This document shows positions 12,301 to 20,044 of a stretch of DNA of 64,000 nucleotides, in pieces. The DNA is taken from positions 1 to 64,000 of the forward strand of contig CAVXJD010000007.1 in assembly GCA_963762085.1 (NCBI GenBank). Reading direction: 5' to 3'. Each line of letters begins with the position of its first letter. Positions within the stretch are counted from its first letter, which is position 1. The translations under genes were made by a program, and so were the position numbers. This stretch comes from DASQGA01 sp963762085 (GTDB lineage: Bacteria > Actinomycetota > Thermoleophilia > Gaiellales > Gaiellaceae). The notes under the pieces are model-generated. The model made no database searches. It was not told the origin of the DNA and worked only from the letters and a program-made list of their open reading frames with translations.

Positions 12301-13249
12301 CGTCCCCCCGCTCCTGCGTGAAGCGGGTATAGCCACGTACGTCGGCAAAGAGAAAGGTCCGGACCGTCGGCTCGGCCGCCCGGGCGCCAGGCGGGAGCCC
12401 CGGCTCGAGTCCGGCGACGGCAGCACGCGCAGCGGCGGCGAACTCGCCGCCGCTCGGGTAGCGCTCATCCGCCTTCTTGGCCAAGGCACCGGCGATGACG
12501 TCGTCGAGTTGCTCCGGTAGCTCGGGGCGCCTGTCCGCCAGGCGTGGCGGCGGGACGGCCAGGTGAGCGTGGATCACCGCAAGCTCGTTCTCTCGCTCGA
12601 ACGGCGGCGCCCCGGCGAGGGACTCGTACAGCACGCAGCCGAGCGAGTAGACGTCCGCGCGCCCGTCAACCGGACCGCCCTCGACCTGCTCGGGAGCGAT
12701 GTAGTCGATCGTGCCGACGATCGCGCGCTCGCCGGTCAGGCTCATTGCGGTGGAGGCATGCTTGGCCAGCCCGAAGTCCGCCAGATACGCATGCTCCGCC
12801 CCGCCGACGGTCGCGAGCAGGATATTGCCGGGCTTGACGTCGCGGTGGACGAGGCCCCGGGCGTGGGCGGCGTCGAGGGCCGCTGCGACCTGCGAGATGA
12901 TCGCCACCGCGCGCTCGGGGGCGAGTCGTCCGACGCGCTCGAGCAACTGACGCAGGTCGCGACCCTCGACGAACCGCATCGCGATGTAGAGAGCTCCATT
13001 CGCCTCGCCGGCCGCGTGGATCGGGACGATGTTCGGGTGCTCGAGCGAAGCTGCGAGCCGCGACTCGCGCAGGAAGCGCTCGCGGAACCGTTCGTCGCGC
13101 ACGAACTCGGGCCCGAGGACCTTGAGCGCGACGCGCCGCTCGAGCATCACGTCCTCGGCGAGATAGACCGCACCCGACGAGCCGGTTCCGAGAAGCTCGA
13201 GCACTCGAAAACCGCCGAACTCGGTTCCGGTCGGAACGTTCGAGCTCAT
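9333..13249 (-). CDS. Ser/Thr kinase - class III cyclase-like - TM - beta-propeller - family-5 solute-binding fusion (two frameshifts)
   Basis: Multidomain receptor of about 1300 residues. Residues 13-270 form a Hanks-type kinase with K43 in VALK, HRD at 135-137, DFG at 158-160 and APEQ. Residues 296-450 form a nucleotide-cyclase domain with metal Asp residues D303 and D347 and transition-state N401/R405; the usual substrate Lys and Asp positions look replaced. One TM helix spans 480-502. Outside, residues 515-780 are a YncE/Vgb-like propeller (repeats ending in VWVT, LWVA), then an ABC peptide-binding (SBP_bac_5) domain with TVKSGYRFSPPSGAPVTAETF. Frames shift at about 10430 and 9580; each new frame continues the binding domain to the stop at 9333, overlapping the moaA end by 4 nt. 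The topology suggests extracellular ligand sensing coupled to intracellular phosphorylation. Confidence 0.85.
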
Positions 13250-13386
13250 GCGCTGGTCATCTCATCTCCGAGGCCGATGTTCACAAGACGGGCGACCTAG
13301 GTCAACGCTTGCAAAGTCCGCGCGACCTCCGAAACCGGGGGGTAGCCGTACTGCAGGACGCCCTACCCCATCTCTACAATTGATGG

Positions 13387-14149
13387 GTGGCCGCTCCTTT
13401 CGAACGCCGGCTTCCCAAGGGCTGGGGTGATCTCTTCCTCCAGCTCGGCATCTGGTTCGGGTTCTTCGGGATCTACCAGATCGCTCGTGGCATCGCCGAT
13501 CGAAGCCCTTCGGAGGCGTTCGGCAACGGGCAGGCCGTCATCGACATCCAGCGGGCGCTCCACTCGCTGATCGAGCCCGACCTGCAGCGCGTCGCGATCC
13601 ACACCGGCGGCTTCTTCCTCGACGCGCTCAACTGGACGTACTGGCTCTCCCAGTTCTCGGTCGTCGGGATCGCGCTGCTCTGGATCTACCTCTTCCGAAA
13701 CGAGGCGTTCACGCGCGTGCGGAACTGGCTCCTCGCCGCGAACGTGATCGGTCTCGTCGGCTACGTCGCGCTTCCGACGGCGCCGCCCCGCATGTTCCCC
13801 GAGTACGGCTTCGTCGACACGCTCGCGCAGTCGGCCTCGCTGAACCACGGAAGCGCTCTGATCGAGATCGCGTCGAATCCCTATGCGGCGATGCCGAGTC
13901 TCCATGCGGCCGACGCGCTGATCATCGGCTTCGCGCTCGCCTCGCTCGTGAACAGCCGCTGGCTGAAGATGCTCTGGACGCTCTGGCCGAGCTGGGTTTG
14001 GTTCGCCGTCATGGCCACCGGGCAACCACTTCTGGCTCGACATCGCCGCCGGAATCGGCGTGGCCGCGCTCGCGGGCAGCATGCTCGCCCTCGTCGAGAG
14101 CGGCCGGACGACGCTCTCGCCGGCGTATCTGGTCACCCGGCGCGGTTAA
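13387..14149 (+). CDS. PAP2-superfamily membrane protein, inositol-lipid linked (frameshifted)
   Basis: Polytopic protein of about 253 residues with a PAP2/inositol-phosphotransferase-like fold. Conserved pieces are TAPPRMFPEYGF, the PSLHAAD motif, and, after a one-base shift at about 14024, GNHFWLDIAAG, which provides the second His-Asp pair. The shift falls in a GGG run (ACCGGGCAACC), and removing one G restores the frame to the TAA at 14147-14149. A GTG start is used only 7 nt after a TACAAT -10-like box, so the mRNA may be nearly leaderless. The next gene is a CDP-alcohol phosphatidyltransferase and then inositol-phosphate synthase, so a role in inositol phospholipid or glycolipid assembly is likely but inferred. 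Confidence 0.78.
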
Positions 14150-14161
14150 CCTCAGTCCGAG

Positions 14162-14763
14162 ATGTCCTACCAGGAGGAAGTCCGGCGGGTCGCCGGGCGG
14201 TCGATGACCCACCTCGGGGCCACGCGCCTCACGCCTGACGCGCTCACGGCCGCCGGCGTCCTCCTCTGCCTGGCCGGCGCCGTGCTCGTCTACTTCGAGA
14301 ACCGGGGCTGGGGGTTCTTCCTGGCCGGGTCGGCGGCCTTCGTCCTCGGGTCGGTCCTCGACATCCTGGACGGTGCGCTCGCCCGGACGAGCGGAAAGGG
14401 CACGCAGTTCGGCGCCTTCCTCGACTCCACGGTCGACCGCGTCGGGGAAGCGTTCATGCTCGGGGCGATCGCGCTCGTCCTCATGCGGGACGGAAGCGAA
14501 TGGGGGGTGGCCCTCACGTTTGCCGCGCTCACGGGCTCGTTCCTCGTCAGCTACACCCGCTCGAAGGCTGAGGGTATGGGCCTCCGCGGCGACGTCGGCC
14601 GGTTCGGAACCAGAGCCGAGCGAGTCACCGTGATCGCAGTCGGCCTGGCACTCGCTCCACTCGGAGGCGCTGCCGTGGGCGATCGCATTCCTGACGCTGA
14701 CTGCGTGGGTGACCGCTGATCCAGCGAGTGCTATCAGTGCGCGCACAGCTCCGGGCTCGCTGA
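14162..14763 (+). CDS. CDP-alcohol phosphatidyltransferase, probable phosphatidylinositol-phosphate synthase (frameshifted near 3' end)
   Basis: Membrane enzyme that transfers a phosphatidyl group from CDP-diacylglycerol to an alcohol acceptor. The family signature DG-x2-AR-x8-G-x3-D-x3-D is intact (DGALAR, then G, D and D within FGAFLDSTVD). The first frame ends prematurely at 14719. Shifts at about 14670 and 14717 restore a hydrophobic helix (PWAIAFLTLTAWVTA) and a basic tail (QRVLSVRAQLRAR) ending in TGA at 14761-14763, which is the typical end of actinobacterial PgsA-like proteins. The following gene makes inositol-3-phosphate, the acceptor used by phosphatidylinositol-phosphate synthase, so that activity is the best guess. 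Confidence 0.83.
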
Positions 14764-14770
14764 TCACGCG

Positions 14771-14788
14771 GGCGACGCAAGCGTCGCC
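14771..14788. repeat. Perfect 8-bp inverted repeat between pgsA-like gene and RHH-Ino1
   Basis: GGCGACGC-AA-GCGTCGCC is a perfect inverted repeat. It sits 7 nt after the restored stop of the CDP-alcohol transferase and 13 nt before the palindromic operator. There is no T-tract after it, so it is not a classical terminator. It could attenuate read-through from the upstream genes or be a second protein site. Confidence 0.5.
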
Positions 14789-14801
14789 CTACACTGAGAC
14801 T

Positions 14802-14825
14802 GTGATAGCACATTTGTGCTATCAC
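14802..14825. promoter_or_regulatory. Perfect 10-bp palindrome, candidate operator of the RHH-Ino1 gene
   Basis: Arms GTGATAGCAC (14802-14811) and GTGCTATCAC (14816-14825) are exact inverted copies separated by ATTT. The palindrome ends 8 nt before the ATG at 14834. An additional half-site, GTGCTATCA, lies at 14728-14736. Because the gene starts with two ribbon-helix-helix modules, which typically bind such palindromes as dimers of dimers, autoregulation is a natural inference. Confidence 0.7.
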
Positions 14826-14833
14826 TACTCGTG

Positions 14834-16309
14834 ATGGCCCGGGAACGAAAGCACGTCCTCGTCCGCATGCCGGTCGAGCTGAAGCGCCGCCTCACCGAAG
14901 AGGTGGTGGCGCGCGGAAGCAACCTGAACGACGTTGCGGTCGAGATCCTCGCCTCCCGGTTCGCGGTCCCCTTCGAGGCCTCCGGCAGGCGGAGCATCCC
15001 ACGCTCCAAGGCCGGAGACGTCCTCCTTCGCCTCTCCCCCGCGCTCAAGGAGAAGCTGACGCGCCGCGCGAGCGAGCGAAAGCGGACGACCAACGATCTG
15101 ATCGTCGAGACCCTCTCCGAGCGTCTCGGCCTCCAACAAGAGAACGGAAAGGAAACCATGGCTTCGAGAAACGGCTCCACGAACGGGAAGGCCCGTTCGA
15201 ACGACAAGGTTCGCGTCGCGATCATCGGCGTCGGCAACTGCGCCAACTCGCTCCTGCAGGGGCGCGAGTACTACAAGGACGCCGACCCCGAGCAGTTCGT
15301 GCCCGGGCTCATGCACGTCGACCTGGGCGGCTATCACGTGCGCGACATCGAGTTCACCGCCGCCTTCGACGTGACGAAGGACAAGGTCGGGAAGGACCTA
15401 TCGGACGCAATCTGGGCGCACCCGAACGACACCTACAAGTTCTCGGACGTGCCGAAGTCGGGCGTCACCGTCTCGCGCGGGATGACCCACGACGGGCTCG
15501 GCCAGTACATCTCCGAGGTCGTGGAGAAGGCGCCGGGTGACACGGACGACGTGGTCGGCATCCTCAAGGAGACCGGCACCGACGTGGTCGTCAACTACCT
15601 TCCGGTCGGCTCCGAGGAGGCGACCAAGTGGTACACGGAGCAGATCCTCCAGGCCGGCTGCGCGATGGTGAACTGCATGCCGGTGTTCATCGCCCGCGGC
15701 GGCCACTTCCAGAAGCGCTTCGAGGACGCCGGGCTCCCGATTATCGGGGACGACATCAAGTCGCAGGTCGGCGCCACGATCACGCACCGCGTCCTGACGA
15801 GCCTCTTCCGCGAGCGCGGCGTCCACCTCGACCGGACGATGCAGCTGAACGTCGGTGGCAACTCGGACTTCCTGAACATGCTGGAGCGCAGCCGTCTCGA
15901 GTCCAAGAAGATCTCGAAGACAAACGCAGTCACCTCGATGCTGGACTACGACATGGGTGCGAAGAACGTCCACGTCGGTCCGTCCGACTACGTGCCGTGG
16001 CTGACCGACCGCAAGTGGGCGTACATCCGGATGGAGGGCACCTCCTTCGGCGACGTCCCCTTGAACATGGAGCTGAAGCTCGAGGTCTGGGACTCCCCGA
16101 ACTCGGCCGGCATCGTCATCGACGCCGTCCGGATGGCGAAGCTGGCGCTGAACAACGGCATCGGCGGGGCGCTCGAAGGCCCGAGCGCCTACCTGATGAA
16201 GTCGCCCCCGAAGCAGATCCAGGACGACGAGGCTTCCGACCTCTCAGAGAAGTTCATCCGGCAAAACGCCCGCTCGAAGACGAAGGAGCGCGCGGCCGCG
16301 ACGAAGTAG
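14834..16309 (+). CDS. ino1: Tandem ribbon-helix-helix domains fused to inositol-3-phosphate synthase
   Basis: One open frame of 491 residues. Residues 5-45 and about 60-103 are two Arc/MetJ-like ribbon-helix-helix modules (HVLVRMPVELKRRLTEE; DVLLRLSPALKEKLTRR). Residues 109-491 are inositol-3-phosphate synthase, which converts glucose-6-phosphate to myo-inositol-3-phosphate with NAD: GVGNCANSLLQG is the dinucleotide loop, and NVGGNSDF, KNVHVGPSDYV and SPNSAGIV are conserved. No stop occurs in any forward frame across the junction, so one indel cannot have created the fusion. An internal ATG at 15158 has GGAAAGGAAACC just before it, so a separate enzyme-only product may also be made. Upstream in-frame GTG codons at 14816 and 14831 are alternative starts. 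The palindrome at 14802-14825 suggests self-repression. Confidence 0.85.
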   Translation: MARERKHVLVRMPVELKRRLTEEVVARGSNLNDVAVEILASRFAVPFEASGRRSIPRSKAGDVLLRLSPALKEKLTRRASERKRTTNDLIVETLSERLGLQQENGKETMASRNGSTNGKARSNDKVRVAIIGVGNCANSLLQGREYYKDADPEQFVPGLMHVDLGGYHVRDIEFTAAFDVTKDKVGKDLSDAIWAHPNDTYKFSDVPKSGVTVSRGMTHDGLGQYISEVVEKAPGDTDDVVGILKETGTDVVVNYLPVGSEEATKWYTEQILQAGCAMVNCMPVFIARGGHFQKRFEDAGLPIIGDDIKSQVGATITHRVLTSLFRERGVHLDRTMQLNVGGNSDFLNMLERSRLESKKISKTNAVTSMLDYDMGAKNVHVGPSDYVPWLTDRKWAYIRMEGTSFGDVPLNMELKLEVWDSPNSAGIVIDAVRMAKLALNNGIGGALEGPSAYLMKSPPKQIQDDEASDLSEKFIRQNARSKTKERAAATK

Positions 16310-16311
16310 TA

Positions 16312-16749
16312 GTGCGGCGCAAGCTTCCAGGCGGCTACGAGCTCGACGACGATCCCGATCGGGTCGACGTCGATGAGGTGCACCGGTTCCTCTCGGAGGA
16401 GTCGTACTGGGCAGAAGGGCGACCGCGGGAGGTCGTCGAGCGGCTCGTCCGCGAGGCCTCCCGCGTGGTCGGCCTGTACGCGGGTAAGCGGCAGGTCGGG
16501 TTCGGGCGGGTCGTCTCGGACGGCGTCGCATTCGCGTACCTGGCCGACGTCTACGTCCACCCGGACTTGCGAGGGCGAGGGCTCGGAGTGGAGCTCGTGA
16601 AGGAGCTGGTCGAGAACGGCCCCTACCGCGACGTCGGCTGGCTCCTGCACACCACGGACGCGCACAGGCTCTACGAGCGCTTCGGCTTCGCAGAGCCGAC
16701 CGAGAAGGTGCTCGAGCGTAGGAAGGGTGCCCCCGGCCGCTCCCGCTGA
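16312..16749 (+). CDS. GNAT-family N-acetyltransferase
   Basis: 145-residue acetyltransferase of the GNAT fold. The acetyl-CoA pyrophosphate loop is RGRGLG, preceded by the strand YLADVYVHP. The C-terminal LYERFGF segment is also typical. The GTG start lies 2 nt after the RHH-Ino1 stop, indicating an operon, so it may act in inositol lipid or glycolipid metabolism. The substrate cannot be predicted. Confidence 0.82.
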   Translation: MRRKLPGGYELDDDPDRVDVDEVHRFLSEESYWAEGRPREVVERLVREASRVVGLYAGKRQVGFGRVVSDGVAFAYLADVYVHPDLRGRGLGVELVKELVENGPYRDVGWLLHTTDAHRLYERFGFAEPTEKVLERRKGAPGRSR

Positions 16750-16797
16750 GGCCGCGAACGAAACTGTTTCCTGCGGGCGAACTAGAATCTGGGAGTC

Positions 16798-18559
16798 ATG
16801 GGTCTGCGCGTGTGCATGGTCACGCCGTTCGCGTGGTCGCAGCCCCACGCGGTCAACGACCACGTCGCCGGTGCCGCGGAGGAGCTGGAGCGCCGCGGGC
16901 ACGATGTTGTCGTGCTCGCACCGTCGAACCGCGCCACGGTGCTGGCGGCCGGCCGTCGGGCGCTGCGCCGGCTGGGACGTGACGGCACACCTCTCGAGGG
17001 GGTGGTTGCGCTCGGCCCGGCGATCCCTGTCTCGCGGCGGAGCCGTCTCGGCGTTCCGGTCGGAGTCCGCGCGAACCTGGCGCTCGCCCTCTCGGCCGAC
17101 CGCTTCGACGTCGTCCATGCGCACGAGCCGGGTCTACCGAGTCTCTCGTACCTGGCCCTTCGCCAGGCCGGGAGCGTCTCGGTGGCGACGTTCCACTCGC
17201 CGGAGCGCCTCGCCTACCCCCCGGGGCGCGCGCAGCGGGAGAAGCTCCTGGCTCGAATCGATGCCCTGACTGCGGTTGGAGACGCCACCGCTCGAGCCGC
17301 GCGCGAGCGCTTTCCCGGCGACTACACCGTCCTTCCGCACGGCGTCGACCTGGAGCAGTTTCACCCCACGGCGCCGGAGCGCACGATCGTGCTCGAGTGG
17401 CGTGCGGACGAGTCACAGCGGTTCCGAGCCGCCTCACGCGCGCTCGCGGACCTCCCCGGCTGGGAACTGGTTGTCCTCCGGACGCGAACGCTCAGCGGCC
17501 GCCCCTACGTGCCGCGCTCGGTGCGTGGAAGGGTCGTTGTGCGCAGCGCGCTCGACGAAGCGGCGCGTGCCCGCGAGCTGGCCGGAGCAGCCGCTCTCGT
17601 ACCCGCGCTGCGCGGCTCGGACAGGCTCAGGCTCGAGGCGGCGAGCTCCGGCGTGCCGATCGTCGACCCCACCGGCTCGGCCGATCAGCCCGAGCTCGTC
17701 ACGGCCGCGCTGGCCCGCCTCGGCGAGGATCCAAACTTGCGCGAGGAGTTGGCACAGGCGGCGCGGCTTGCTGCGGAGCCAGAGAGCTTCGGGGCGCTCG
17801 CCGACCTGCTCGAAGAGATCTACGGGAGCGTTGTCCGCCGCAAGCGGCATTCCCGTCGACCGGCCGACCCGCTGGCAGACCGCCCGCTTCTCCTCGCCGA
17901 CCTCCACCTGCACACGGAGTACTCCCACGACTGCTCCGTGCCCGTAGCCGACGTCCTCGGCCGTGCCGAGGCGCAGGGGCTGGGTGCGATCGCGATCACC
18001 GACCACAACGTATTCGCAGGTGCGCAGGAGGCCGTGGAGCTCGCCCGGGGAAGGGCGCTGACGGTGATCCCGGGCGAAGAGGTGAAGACCGACCGGGGCG
18101 AGGTGATCGGCCTCTTCCTCGAGGAGGAGATCCCGCGCGGGATGACCATGGCCGAGACGATCATGGCGATCCGGGATCAGGGCGGGCTCGTCTATCTCCC
18201 GCACCCCTTCGACCGCATGCACACGATCCCCGATCCACGGACGCTCCACCGCCATCTCGCCGAGATCGACGTCTTCGAGGTCTTCAACGCCCGCCTGCTC
18301 CGGGAGACGTTCAACGACGAGGCGCGTCCGCTTCGCCCGCAAGTACAACCTCCTGATGGGCGCGGGCTCCGACGCCCACGTGCTCCAGGGGATCGGAACC
18401 GGACTCGTCCGGATGCGGGCGTTCGAGACACCAGAGGAGTTCCTGCTCTCGCTGCGCTCGGCCGAGATCGTCCGGCGGCCGAAGTCGCTCGTCTACCTCC
18501 AAGGCCTCAAATGGGTCGCGCAGGCACGCGAGAAGCGGGCCCGCGCCGCGGTCCGGTAG
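16798..18559 (+). CDS. GT4-like glycosyltransferase fused to PHP phosphoesterase domain (one frameshift)
   Basis: Protein of about 587 residues. Residues 1-340 resemble PimA-type GT-B glycosyltransferases (N-terminal VCMVTPFAWSQPHAVNDHV, VVHAHEPGLPSL, TFHSPERLAYPP, VLPHGVDLEQFHP); the donor-site EX7E region is weak. Residues about 365-585 are a PHP metal-dependent phosphoesterase with DLHLHTEYSHDC, ITDHNVF, PGEEVKT, HPFDRMH and, after a shift at about 18325, GAGSDAHVL. The GT half suggests mannosyl transfer to an inositol lipid, given the gene neighbours. What the PHP domain hydrolyses is unknown. The long open frame to 18585 is the shifted read-through; the true stop is at 18557-18559. Confidence 0.8.
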
Positions 18560-18580
18560 GAAGAGCCAAGGCCGACCCGA

Positions 18581-18751
18581 ACTAGATGGTCGATCGGCAA
18601 TTACCACACCCACGGATGGCGACCCAGACCCGGCACCAGTCCGCACCCTCGCCCTTGTCAAGGCCTCTAGCCTTGCCTGCGGGCGATGGCGCACCCTGGC
18701 TTGGTCTGGCCCGTCCCCGCGGGCCCGCCAATCACCGACCGACCATCTAGT
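18581..18751. ncRNA. Candidate structured RNA: long imperfect hairpin with 6S-like layout
   Basis: Closing stem 18581-18592 with 18740-18751 (12 consecutive pairs), extended by 18594-18597 with 18735-18738. Inside are a large bubble, then 18624-18630 (CCAGACC) with 18703-18709 (GGTCTGG), 18649-18654 (TCGCCC) with 18681-18686, and a terminal hairpin CAAGGC-CTCTA-GCCTTG (18659-18675). On the 3' side of the bubble GGCCCG/CGGGCC (18708-18725) forms an alternative small hairpin. The total is 171 nt. A long rod with a central bubble resembles 6S RNA, but I recognise no family sequence signature. It ends 10 nt before a GTG start, so a cis-acting leader or a palindromic mobile repeat is equally possible. 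The strand is undecided. Confidence 0.5.
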
Positions 18752-18761
18752 CCAAAGCCCC

Positions 18762-19346
18762 GTGTCTGTGCCCACCGACGAACTTTCCGAGCGCTACCTC
18801 AAGAAGGCGATCGCCGAGATGAACGAGCTCGGCCACGAGATCGCCCAGGCCGCCGGCACGGACAGGGCGCCTGTCCTCGGGTCGGGGCATCCGCTCGGCG
18901 ATGTCTTCCTCCTGAAGCACACGCCCCGCGAGTCTGAGATCCAGGAGGGGGTCGCCTTCTTCGGCCGCGCGGGCCAGGCAGTGCTCAAGTCGATCCAGCG
19001 CCTCGGCGTGGAGCCGACAGCCATTTACGGGACGAACTGCCTGAAGTACGAGGCCGAGGACGAGGAGGAGGCCCATGGTTGGCTTGCACGGGAGCTGCAC
19101 GTCGTGCAGCCGAAGATCGTCGTGGCCATGGGGGAAGATGCCCTCGCATGCCTGAACGCGATCAACTTTCCCCTGTCGACCCCGATCGGCCCCACGACGG
19201 GAGCGATCACCTCGTTCACGCCGACGATCGACGCCCTGGTGACGCCCGACGTGGACGCTTCTCTCGACGAGCAGCCGGCGAAGCGGGCTTTCTGGGAGGC
19301 CTTCAAGACACTCGGCCCCTGGTGGTCCGAGCTGCCCCCCTACTAG
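18762..19346 (+). CDS. Uracil-DNA glycosylase superfamily protein, atypical
   Basis: 194 residues with the overall order of family 4-like uracil-DNA glycosylases: a motif-1-like region (GSGHPLGDVFLLKHTP), the FFGRAGQAVLKSIQRLG segment and a strand VVAMGEDALACL. The paired N-terminal CxxC iron-sulphur ligands of family 4 are absent, and the final HPS-like active-site motif is not evident, so catalytic activity is doubtful. The GTG at 18762 has no clear Shine-Dalgarno and follows the hairpin element by 10 nt; the GTG at 18768 is an alternative. The 3' end overlaps the next gene by 25 nt. Confidence 0.65.
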   Translation: MSVPTDELSERYLKKAIAEMNELGHEIAQAAGTDRAPVLGSGHPLGDVFLLKHTPRESEIQEGVAFFGRAGQAVLKSIQRLGVEPTAIYGTNCLKYEAEDEEEAHGWLARELHVVQPKIVVAMGEDALACLNAINFPLSTPIGPTTGAITSFTPTIDALVTPDVDASLDEQPAKRAFWEAFKTLGPWWSELPPY

Positions 19347-20044
19347 CACTCGGCGTTGCGCTCGCCGCTTACGACGCGTGGGCGGAGCACCTTCCGAACG
19401 TCTCCACCTCGTGGGACGTCGTCTTCATCGGGCTCGTGCTCATCCCGGCGACGTTCTTCCTGCTCCTGCTCGCGCTGCCGTTTCGGGAGGAGCTCCCCGC
19501 CTGGCGCGTCCTCGCCCTGTCGCTGGGGCTCGGAGTGGCCACCATCCTCCTGGAGCTCGCGGGCGCCGACCCGATCGCGAACCAGACGAAGTTTGCCGCG
19601 GTCGCGCTCCTCGGCTGGTGGTTTCTCCAGTTCTTCGAAAGTGTCGGGCTCGTCCTGCTCGTCGCCTTCCTGATCACTCCAGTCGACATCTTCTCGGTCG
19701 CGCGCGGTCCGACAAAGCACATCGTCGAGCAGCAGCCGCAGGTCTTCGACGCACTCAGCATCGCCTTCCCGGTGCTCGGGGAGAACTCATCGGCGCAGCT
19801 CGGCCTGCCGGACGTCCTCTTCTTCTCGCTCTTCCTGGCGGCCACCGCCCGGTTCGCGCTTCGGACGCTGGCGACCTGGGTCGCGATGGCGCTCTCGTTC
19901 GGGACCACGCTGGCGCTGACGGTGTGGGCTGACGTGTCCGGGCTCCCGGCGCTGCCGCTCCTGTCGGCCGGCTTCGTTCTCGTGAACGCCGATCTGATCT
20001 GGAAGGCGCTCCGGGGCCGCCGGAACGAGGCCGACGCCGCCTAG
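19322..20044 (+). CDS. Polytopic membrane protein, unknown function
   Basis: 240 residues with about seven hydrophobic segments (for example VFIGLVLIPATFFLLLLALPF and LLGWWFLQFFESVGLVLLVAFLI). I do not recognise the family. A polar loop ARGPTKHIVEQQPQVFD sits in the middle. The GTG at 19322 lies within the end of the preceding UDG-like gene, suggesting coupled translation. The gene meets ltrA tail to tail with a 4-nt overlap. Confidence 0.7.
   Translation: MVRAAPLLALGVALAAYDAWAEHLPNVSTSWDVVFIGLVLIPATFFLLLLALPFREELPAWRVLALSLGLGVATILLELAGADPIANQTKFAAVALLGWWFLQFFESVGLVLLVAFLITPVDIFSVARGPTKHIVEQQPQVFDALSIAFPVLGENSSAQLGLPDVLFFSLFLAATARFALRTLATWVAMALSFGTTLALTVWADVSGLPALPLLSAGFVLVNADLIWKALRGRRNEADAA

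Noticed and set aside
13340..13372. GGGGTAG...CTACCCC inverted repeat before the PAP2 gene as a riboswitch or terminator
   Set aside because: Seven-bp arms with a 17-nt loop and no further conserved structure; probably chance or a weak protein site.
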